Source: Tenrec ecaudatus (Eukaryota; Chordata; Mammalia; Afrosoricida; Tenrecidae). From it: a stretch of DNA of 64,000 nt. The stretch covers positions 145,779,987-145,843,986 of the forward strand of contig NC_134536.1 of the NCBI RefSeq assembly GCF_050624435.1, read 5' to 3'. The translations under genes and the position numbers were made by a program. This document shows, one piece after another, positions 51,401 through 62,244 of the stretch (positions are counted from its first letter, which is position 1; every line of letters starts with the position of its first letter). Below the pieces are notes generated by a model. That model saw nothing but the letters and a program-made list of their open reading frames with translations. It searched no databases and was not told the origin of the DNA.

Positions 51401-51906
51401 CACTTGTACTATGTACCTTCCCTAGCGGGCACTTGGACTATCTAGGTTACCTAGCAGGCACTTGGATTATGAAGGATCCCTAGCGGGCAATTGGACTATC
51501 TAGGTTACCTAGCTGGCACTTGGACTATGTAGGTTAACTAGCGGACACTTGCACGATCTAGGTCAACTTGCGGGCCCTTGCACTATGTAGGTTAACTAGC
51601 GGGCCCATGGATTATGTAGGTTTACTAGGGGGCACTTGGAACATCAAGGTTAACTAGCGGGCACTTGGACTATGTAGTTTCCCTAGCGAGCATTTGGACT
51701 ATTTAGGTTGCCTAGCGGGCACTTGGACTATGTAGGTTACCTAGCAGGCACTTTGACTATCTAGGTTAACTAACGGGCACTTGGACTATGTAGGGTAACT
51801 AGCGGGCACTTGGACTGTCTAGGTTACCTAACGGGCACTTGGATTATCTAGGTTAACGAACGGGCACTTGGACTATGTAGGTTACCTAGCCACCACTTGG
51901 ACTATC
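48461..51906 (+). repeat. 3,446-bp HOR, copy 1
   Basis: First unit of the regular higher-order array (119 monomers less 5 bases). Phase is set at TAGGTTCCCTAGCGGG; the marker ACTTGGATGA lies at 48,855. Homology with the next unit starts at about 48,447 and not before, because the preceding monomer is TTACCTAACAGG here but TAGCCACC at 51,885. Unit markers include CTATCGAGCAC near 48,960, TTGTACTATC near 49,259, GTAGGTAGCC near 49,410 and AACTTGCGGG near 51,566. Its content equals the 43,074-45,400 stretch without the 116-bp doublet, followed by a relative of 39,780-43,070. Confidence 0.93.
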
Positions 51907-54900
51907 TAGGTTCCCTAGCGGGCACTTGTACTATCTAGGTTACCTAGCTGGCACTTGGACTATGTAGGTCAACTAGCGGGCCCTTGGACTATCTAGGTTA
52001 GCTAACGGGCACTTGGACTATGTATGTTCCAGAGCGGGCACTTGGATTATGTAGGTTGCCTAGCGGACATTTAGACTATGTAGGTTTCCTTGCGGGCATT
52101 TGGACTATGTAGGTTCCCTAGCGGGCACTTGGACTATGTAGGTTCCCTAACGGGCACTTTGAGTATGTAGGTTCCCTAGCGGTCACGTGGACTATGTAGG
52201 CTCCCTAGAAGGCACTTGGACTATGTAGGTTAACTAGCGGGCACTTGGACTATGTAGGTTACCCAATGGGCACTTGGACTATCTAGGTTAACGAACGGAC
52301 ACTTGGATGATACAGGTTCCCTAGCCAGCACTAAGACTATTGGTTCCCTAACGGGCACTTGGACTATGTAGTTTCCCTAAAGGGCACTTGGACTATATAG
52401 GTTTCTATCGGGCACTTGGACTATGTAGGTTAACTAGCGGGCACATGGACTATCTAGGTTACCTAGCGGGCACTGAGACTATCTAGGTTACCTAGCGGGC
52501 ACTTCGACTATGTAGGTTAACTAGAAGGCTCTTGGACTATGTAGGTTACCAGCGGGCACTTGGACTATCTAGGTAAACGAAAGTGCACTTGGGCTATGTA
52601 GGTAACCTAACGGGCACTTGGACTGTCTAGGTTACCTAGCGGGCACTTGGACTATCTAGGTTAACGAACGGGCACTTGGACTATGTAGGTTAACTAGCGG
52701 ACACTTGTACTATCTAGATTAGCTAACGGGCAATTGGACTATCAAGGTTACCTAACGGGCACTTGGACTATGTATGTTACCTAGCGGGCAATTGGACTAT
52801 CTAGGTTACCTAGCAGGCACTTTGACTATCTTGTTTAACTAAGGGGCACTTGAACTATGTAGGTAGCCAAGCGAGCACTTGGACTATGTAGGTTCCCTAG
52901 CGGGCGCTTGGACTATGTAGGTTCCCTAGCGGGTACTTGGACTGTCTAGGTTAACTAGCGGGCAATTGGACTGTCTAGGTTACCTAGTGGGCACTTGGAC
53001 TATGTAGTTTACCTAGCGGGCACTTGGACTATGTAGGTTAACTAGCGGGCACTTGGACTATCTAGGTTACCTAGCGGGCACGTGGACTATGTACGTTCCT
53101 TAGCGGGCACTTGGGCTATCTACGTTACCTAGCGGGCACTTGGACTATGTAGGTTAACGAACGGGCACTTGGACTATGTAGGTAACCTAGTGGTCACTTG
53201 GACTGTCTAGGTTACCTAGCGGACACTTGGACTATATAGGTTATCTAGCGTGCACTAGGACTATCTAGGTTACCTAGCGGGCACTTGGATTATGTAGGTT
53301 GCCTAGCGGGCACTTGGACTATGTAGGTTAACTAGCGGGCACTTGGATTATCTAGGTTAACTAACAGGCACTTGAACTATGTATGTTCCATAGCGGACAA
53401 TTGGACTATGTAGGTTCCTTAGCGGGCACTTGGATTATCTAGGTTCCCTAAAGGACACTTGGACTATGTAGGTTAACTAGCGGACAATTGGATGATCTAG
53501 GTTAACTAGCGGGTACTTGGACTATCTAGGTTAACTAGGGGTTCCTTGGACTACGTAGGTTAACTAGCGGACACTTGCACAATGTAGGTTACCTAGCGGG
53601 CACTTGGACTATCTAGGTTAACTAGCAGGCCCTTGGCTATCTAGGTTACCTAGCAGGCACTTGGACTATGTAGGTTAACTAGCGGGCATTTGCACTCTCT
53701 AGGTTACCTAGCGGGCAGTTGGACTATGTACCTTCCCTAGCGGGCACTTGGACTATCTATGTTAACTAGCGGGCACTTGGACTATGTAGGTTACCTAGCG
53801 GACACCTGCACTATGTAGGTTACCTAGCGGGCACTTGGACTATCTAGGTTAACTAGCGGGCCCTTGCACTATGTAGGTTAACTAGCGGGCCCATGGATTA
53901 TGTAGGTTTACTAGGGGGCACTTGGATTATCTAGGTTAACTAGCGGGCACTTGGACTATGTAGGTTATCTAGCGGGCACTTGGACTATCTAGGTTACCTA
54001 GCAGGCACTTTGACTATCTAGGTTAACTAACGGGCACTTGGACTATGTAGGGTAACTAGCGGGCACTTGGACTGTCGAGGTTACCTAACGGGCACTTGGA
54101 TTATCTAGGTTAACGAACGGGCACTTGGACTATGTAGGTTACCTAGCCACCACTTGGACTATCTAGGTTTCCTAACAGGCACTTGGACTATCTAGGTTCC
54201 CTAGCGGGCACTTGTACTATCTAGGTTACCTAGCTGGCACTTGGACTATGTAGGTCAACTAGCGGGCCCTTGGACTATCTAGGTTAGCTAACGGGCACTT
54301 GGACTATGTATGTTCCAGAGTGGGCACTTGGATTATGTAGGTTGCCTAGCGGACATTTAGACTATGCAGGTTTCCTTGCGGGCATTTCGACTAAGTAGGT
54401 TACCTAGCGGGCACTTGGACTATGTAGGTTCCCTAGCGGTCACGTGGACTATGTAGGCTCCCTAGAAGGCACTTGGACTATGTAGGTTAATTAGCAGGCA
54501 CTTGGACTAACCAGGTTACCAGGCGGGCACTTGGACTATGTAGGTTACTCAATGGGCACTTGGACTATCTAGGTTAACGAACGGACACTTGGACTATGTG
54601 GGTTAGGTATCAGGCACTTGAACTATCTAGGTTACCTAGCAGGCACTTGGACTATGTAGGTTACCTAGCGGACACTTGGATGATTTAGGTTAACTAGCGG
54701 GCACTTGGACTATCTAGGTTAACTAGCAGGCCCTTGGACTATCTAGCTTTACTAGCGGGCACTTGGACTATCTAGGTTAACTAGCGGGCACTTGGACTAT
54801 GTAGGTTAACTAGCGGGCACTTGAACACTCTAGGTTACCTAGCGGACACTTGTACTATGTACCTTCCCTAGCGGGCACTTGGACTATCTAGGTTACCTAG

Positions 54901-55352
54901 CAGGCACTTGGATTATGAAGGATCCCTAGCGGGCAATTGGACTATCTAGGTTACCTAGCTGGCACTTGGACTATGTAGGTTAACTAGCGGACACTTGCAC
55001 GATCTAGGTCAACTTGCGGGCCCTTGCACTATGTAGGTTAACTAGCGGGCCCATGGATTATGTAGGTTTACTAGGGGGCACTTGGAACATCAAGGTTAAC
55101 TAGCGGGCACTTGGACTATGTAGTTTCCCTAGCGAGCATTTGGACTATTTAGGTTGCCTAGCGGGCACTTGGACTATGTAGGTTACCTAGCAGGCACTTT
55201 GACTATCTAGGTTAACTAACGGGCACTTGGACTATGTAGGGTAACTAGCGGGCACTTGGACTGTCTAGGTTACCTAACGGGCACTTGGATTATCTAGGTT
55301 AACGAACGGGCACTTGGACTATGTAGGTTACCTAGCCACCACTTGGACTATC
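51907..55352 (+). repeat. 3,446-bp HOR, copy 2
   Basis: Second unit; ACTTGGATGA at 52,301. Differs from copy 1 by GATACAGG (A at 52,314), CTATCGGGCAC near 52,406 and a private TCTTGTTTAAC near 52,832. It shares TTGTACTATC and AACTTGCGGG (T at 55,015) with copy 1. Confidence 0.94.
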
Positions 55353-58300
55353 TAGGTTCCCTAGCGGGCACTTGTACTATCTAGGTTACCTAGCTGGCAC
55401 TTGGACTATGTAGGTCAACTAGCGGGCCCTTGGACTATCTAGGTTAGCTAACGGGCACTTGGACTATGTATGTTCCAGAGCGGGCACTTGGATTATGTAG
55501 GTTGCCTAGCGGACATTTAGACTATGTAGGTTTCCTTGCGGGCATTTGGACTATGTAGGTTCCCTAGCGGGCACTTGGACTATGTAGGTTCCCTAACGGG
55601 CACTTTGAGTATGTAGGTTCCCTAGCGGTCACGTGGACTATGTAGGCTCCCTAGAAGGCACTTGGACTATGTAGGTTAACTAGCGGGCACTTGGACTATG
55701 TAGGTTACCCAATGGGCACTTGGACTATCTAGGTTAACGAACGGACACTTGGATGATACTGGTTCCCTAGCCAGCACTAAGACTATTGGTTCCCTAACGG
55801 GCACTTGGACTATGTAGTTTCCCTAAAGGGCACTTGGACTATATAGGTTTCTATCGAGCACTTGGACTATGTAGGTTAACTAGCGGGCACATGGACTATC
55901 TAGGTTACCTAGCGGGCACTGAGACTATCTAGGTTACCTAGCGGGCACTTCGACTATGTAGGTTAACTAGAAGGCTCTTGGACTATGTAGGTTACCAGCG
56001 GGCACTTGGACTATCTAGGTAAACGAAAGTGCACTTGGGCTATGTAGGTAACCTAACGGGCACTTGGACTGTCTAGGTTACCTAGCGGGCACTTGGACTA
56101 TCTAGGTTAACGAACGGGCACTTGGACTATGTAGGTTAACTAGCGGACACTTGGACTATCTAGATTAGCTAACGGGCAATTGGACTATCAAGGTTACCTA
56201 ACGGGCACTTGGACTATGTATGTTACCTAGCGGGCAATTGGACTATCTAGGTTACCTAGCAGGCACTTTGACTATCTTGGTTAACTAAGGGGCACTTGAA
56301 CTATGTAGGTAGCCAAGCGAGCACTTGGACTATGTAGGTTCCCTAGCGGGCGCTTGGACTATGTAGGTTCCCTAGCGGGTACTTGGACTGTCTAGGTTAA
56401 CTAGCGGGCAATTGGACTGTCTAGGTTACCTAGTGGGCACTTGGACTATGTAGTTTACCTAGCGGGCACTTGGACTATGTAGGTTAACTAGCGGGCACTT
56501 GGACTATCTAGGTTACCTAGCGGGCACGTGGACTATGTACGTTCCTTAGCGGGCACTTGGGCTATCTACGTTACCTAGCGGGCACTTGGACTATGTAGGT
56601 TAACGAACGGGCACTTGGACTATGTAGGTAACCTAGTGGTCACTTGGACTGTCTAGGTTACCTAGCGGACACTTGGACTATATAGGTTATCTAGCGTGCA
56701 CTAGGACTATCTAGGTTACCTAGCGGGCACTTGGATTATGTAGGTTGCCTAGCGGGCACTTGGACTATGTAGGTTAACTAGCGGGCACTTGGATTATCTA
56801 GGTTAACTAACAGGCACTTGAACTATGTATGTTCCATAGCGGACAATTGGACTATGTAGGTTCCTTAGCGGGCACTTGGATTATCTAGGTTCCCTAAAGG
56901 ACACTTGGACTATGTAGGTTAACTAGCGGACAATTGGATGATCTAGGTTAACTAGCGGGTACTTGGACTATCTAGGTTAACTAGGGGTTCCTTGGACTAC
57001 GTAGGTTAACTAGCGGACACTTGCACAATGTAGGTTACCTAGCGGGCACTTGGACTATCTAGGTTAACTAGCAGGCCCTTGGCTATCTAGGTTACCTAGC
57101 AGGCACTTGGACTATGTAGGTTAACTAGCGGGCATTTGCACTCTCTAGGTTACCTAGCGGGCAGTTGGACTATGTACCTTCCCTAGCGGGCACTTGGACT
57201 ATCTATGTTAACTAGCGGGCACTTGGACTATGTAGGTTACCTAGCGGACACCTGCACTATGTAGGTTACCTAGCGGGCACTTGGACTATCTAGGTTAACT
57301 AGCGGGCCCTTGCACTATGTAGGTTAACTAGCGGGCCCATGGATTATGTAGGTTTACTAGGGGGCACTTGGATTATCTAGGTTAACTAGCGGGCACTTGG
57401 ACTATGTAGGTTATCTAGCGGGCACTTGGACTATCTAGGTTACCTAGCAGGCACTTTGACTATCTAGGTTAACTAACGGGCACTTGGACTATGTAGGGTA
57501 ACTAGCGGGCACTTGGACTGTCGAGGTTACCTAACGGGCACTTGGATTATCTAGGTTAACGAACGGGCACTTGGACTATGTAGGTTACCTAGCCACCACT
57601 TGGACTATCTAGGTTTCCTAACAGGCACTTGGACTATCTAGGTTCCCTAGCGGGCACTTGTACTATCTAGGTTACCTAGCTGGCACTTGGACTATGTAGG
57701 TCAACTAGCGGGCCCTTGGACTATCTAGGTTAGCTAACGGGCACTTGGACTATGTATGTTCCAGAGTGGGCACTTGGATTATGTAGGTTGCCTAGCGGAC
57801 ATTTAGACTATGCAGGTTTCCTTGCGGGCATTTCGACTAAGTAGGTTACCTAGCGGGCACTTGGACTATGTAGGTTCCCTAGCGGTCACGTGGACTATGT
57901 AGGCTCCCTAGAAGGCACTTGGACTATGTAGGTTAATTAGCAGGCACTTGGACTAACCAGGTTACCAGGCGGGCACTTGGACTATGTAGGTTACTCAATG
58001 GGCACTTGGACTATCTAGGTTAACGAACGGACACTTGGACTATGTGGGTTAGGTATCAGGCACTTGAACTATCTAGGTTACCTAGCAGGCACTTGGACTA
58101 TGTAGGTTACCTAGCGGACACTTGGATGATTTAGGTTAACTAGCGGGCACTTGGACTATCTAGGTTAACTAGCAGGCCCTTGGACTATCTAGCTTTACTA
58201 GCGGGCACTTGGACTATCTAGGTTAACTAGCGGGCACTTGGACTATGTAGGTTAACTAGCGGGCACTTGAACACTCTAGGTTACCTAGCGGACACTTGTA

Positions 58301-58798
58301 CTATGTACCTTCCCTAGCGGGCACTTGGACTATCTAGGTTACCTAGCAGGCACTTGGATTATGAAGGATCCCTAGCGGGCAATTGGACTATCTAGGTTAC
58401 CTAGCTGGCACTTGGACTATGTAGGTTAACTAGCGGACACTTGCACGATCTAGGTCAACTAGCGGGCCCTTGCACTATGTAGGTTAACTAGCGGGCCCAT
58501 GGATTATGTAGGTTTACTAGGGGGCACTTGGAACATCAAGGTTAACTAGCGGGCACTTGGACTATGTAGTTTCCCTAGCGAGCATTTGGACTATTTAGGT
58601 TGCCTAGCGGGCACTTGGACTATGTAGGTTACCTAGCAGGCACTTTGACTATCTAGGTTAACTAACGGGCACTTGGACTATGTAGGGTAACTAGCGGGCA
58701 CTTGGACTGTCTAGGTTACCTAACGGGCACTTGGATTATCTAGGTTAACGAACGGGCACTTGGACTATGTAGGTTACCTAGCCACCACTTGGACTATC
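55353..58798 (+). repeat. 3,446-bp HOR, copy 3
   Basis: Third unit; ACTTGGATGA at 55,747. It has GATACTGG (T at 55,760) and CTATCGAGCAC like copy 1, TTGGACTATCTAGATT near 56,150 unlike copies 1, 2 and 4, and AACTAGCGGG (A at 58,461) like copy 4. Confidence 0.94.
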
Positions 58799-61700
58799 TA
58801 GGTTCCCTAGCGGGCACTTGTACTATCTAGGTTACCTAGCTGGCACTTGGACTATGTAGGTCAACTAGCGGGCCCTTGGACTATCTAGGTTAGCTAACGG
58901 GCACTTGGACTATGTATGTTCCAGAGCGGGCACTTGGATTATGTAGGTTGCCTAGCGGACATTTAGACTATGTAGGTTTCCTTGCGGGCATTTGGACTAT
59001 GTAGGTTCCCTAGCGGGCACTTGGACTATGTAGGTTCCCTAACGGGCACTTTGAGTATGTAGGTTCCCTAGCGGTCACGTGGACTATGTAGGCTCCCTAG
59101 AAGGCACTTGGACTATGTAGGTTAACTAGCGGGCACTTGGACTATGTAGGTTACCCAATGGGCACTTGGACTATCTAGGTTAACGAACGGACACTTGGAT
59201 GATACAGGTTCCCTAGCCAGCACTAAGACTATTGGTTCCCTAACGGGCACTTGGACTATGTAGTTTCCCTAAAGGGCACTTGGACTATATAGGTTTCTAT
59301 CGGGCACTTGGACTATGTAGGTTAACTAGCGGGCACATGGACTATCTAGGTTACCTAGCGGGCACTGAGACTATCTAGGTTACCTAGCGGGCACTTCGAC
59401 TATGTAGGTTAACTAGAAGGCTCTTGGACTATGTAGGTTACCAGCGGGCACTTGGACTATCTAGGTAAACGAAAGTGCACTTGGGCTATGTAGGTAACCT
59501 AACGGGCACTTGGACTGTCTAGGTTACCTAGCGGGCACTTGGACTATCTAGGTTAACGAACGGGCACTTGGACTATGTAGGTTAACTAGCGGACACTTGT
59601 ACTATCTAGATTAGCTAACGGGCAATTGGACTATCAAGGTTACCTAACGGGCACTTGGACTATGTATGTTACCTAGCGGGCAATTGGACTATCTAGGTTA
59701 CCTAGCAGGCACTTTGACTATCTTGGTTAACTAAGGGGCACTTGAACTATGTAGGTAGCCAAGCGAGCACTTGGACTATGTAGGTTCCCTAGCGGGCGCT
59801 TGGACTATGTAGGTTCCCTAGCGGGTACTTGGACTGTCTAGGTTAACTAGCGGGCAATTGGACTGTCTAGGTTACCTAGTGGGCACTTGGACTATGTAGT
59901 TTACCTAGCGGGCACTTGGACTATGTAGGTTAACTAGCGGGCACTTGGACTATCTAGGTTACCTAGCGGGCACGTGGACTATGTACGTTCCTTAGCGGGC
60001 ACTTGGGCTATCTACGTTACCTAGCGGGCACTTGGACTATGTAGGTTAACGAACGGGCACTTGGACTATGTAGGTAACCTAGTGGTCACTTGGACTGTCT
60101 AGGTTACCTAGCGGACACTTGGACTATATAGGTTATCTAGCGTGCACTAGGACTATCTAGGTTACCTAGCGGGCACTTGGATTATGTAGGTTGCCTAGCG
60201 GGCACTTGGACTATGTAGGTTAACTAGCGGGCACTTGGATTATCTAGGTTAACTAACAGGCACTTGAACTATGTATGTTCCATAGCGGACAATTGGACTA
60301 TGTAGGTTCCTTAGCGGGCACTTGGATTATCTAGGTTCCCTAAAGGACACTTGGACTATGTAGGTTAACTAGCGGACAATTGGATGATCTAGGTTAACTA
60401 GCGGGTACTTGGACTATCTAGGTTAACTAGGGGTTCCTTGGACTACGTAGGTTAACTAGCGGACACTTGCACAATGTAGGTTACCTAGCGGGCACTTGGA
60501 CTATCTAGGTTAACTAGCAGGCCCTTGGCTATCTAGGTTACCTAGCAGGCACTTGGACTATGTAGGTTAACTAGCGGGCATTTGCACTCTCTAGGTTACC
60601 TAGCGGGCAGTTGGACTATGTACCTTCCCTAGCGGGCACTTGGACTATCTATGTTAACTAGCGGGCACTTGGACTATGTAGGTTACCTAGCGGACACCTG
60701 CACTATGTAGGTTACCTAGCGGGCACTTGGACTATCTAGGTTAACTAGCGGGCCCTTGCACTATGTAGGTTAACTAGCGGGCCCATGGATTATGTAGGTT
60801 TACTAGGGGGCACTTGGATTATCTAGGTTAACTAGCGGGCACTTGGACTATGTAGGTTATCTAGCGGGCACTTGGACTATCTAGGTTACCTAGCAGGCAC
60901 TTTGACTATCTAGGTTAACTAACGGGCACTTGGACTATGTAGGGTAACTAGCGGGCACTTGGACTGTCGAGGTTACCTAACGGGCACTTGGATTATCTAG
61001 GTTAACGAACGGGCACTTGGACTATGTAGGTTACCTAGCCACCACTTGGACTATCTAGGTTTCCTAACAGGCACTTGGACTATCTAGGTTCCCTAGCGGG
61101 CACTTGTACTATCTAGGTTACCTAGCTGGCACTTGGACTATGTAGGTCAACTAGCGGGCCCTTGGACTATCTAGGTTAGCTAACGGGCACTTGGACTATG
61201 TATGTTCCAGAGTGGGCACTTGGATTATGTAGGTTGCCTAGCGGACATTTAGACTATGCAGGTTTCCTTGCGGGCATTTCGACTAAGTAGGTTACCTAGC
61301 GGGCACTTGGACTATGTAGGTTCCCTAGCGGTCACGTGGACTATGTAGGCTCCCTAGAAGGCACTTGGACTATGTAGGTTAATTAGCAGGCACTTGGACT
61401 AACCAGGTTACCAGGCGGGCACTTGGACTATGTAGGTTACTCAATGGGCACTTGGACTATCTAGGTTAACGAACGGACACTTGGACTATGTGGGTTAGGT
61501 ATCAGGCACTTGAACTATCTAGGTTACCTAGCAGGCACTTGGACTATGTAGGTTACCTAGCGGACACTTGGATGATTTAGGTTAACTAGCGGGCACTTGG
61601 ACTATCTAGGTTAACTAGCAGGCCCTTGGACTATCTAGCTTTACTAGCGGGCACTTGGACTATCTAGGTTAACTAGCGGGCACTTGGACTATGTAGGTTA

Positions 61701-62244
61701 ACTAGCGGGCACTTGAACACTCTAGGTTACCTAGCGGACACTTGTACTATGTACCTTCCCTAGCGGGCACTTGGACTATCTAGGTTACCTAGCAGGCACT
61801 TGGATTATGAAGGATCCCTAGCGGGCAATTGGACTATCTAGGTTACCTAGCTGGCACTTGGACTATGTAGGTTAACTAGCGGACACTTGCACGATCTAGG
61901 TCAACTAGCGGGCCCTTGCACTATGTAGGTTAACTAGCGGGCCCATGGATTATGTAGGTTTACTAGGGGGCACTTGGAACATCAAGGTTAACTAGCGGGC
62001 ACTTGGACTATGTAGTTTCCCTAGCGAGCATTTGGACTATTTAGGTTGCCTAGCGGGCACTTGGACTATGTAGGTTACCTAGCAGGCACTTTGACTATCT
62101 AGGTTAACTAACGGGCACTTGGACTATGTAGGGTAACTAGCGGGCACTTGGACTGTCTAGGTTACCTAACGGGCACTTGGATTATCTAGGTTAACGAACG
62201 GGCACTTGGACTATGTAGGTTACCTAGCCACCACTTGGACTATC
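58799..62244 (+). repeat. 3,446-bp HOR, copy 4
   Basis: Fourth unit; ACTTGGATGA at 59,193. It has GATACAGG (A at 59,206), CTATCGGGCAC and TTGTACTATC like copy 2, but AACTAGCGGG (A at 61,907) like copy 3. Confidence 0.94.
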
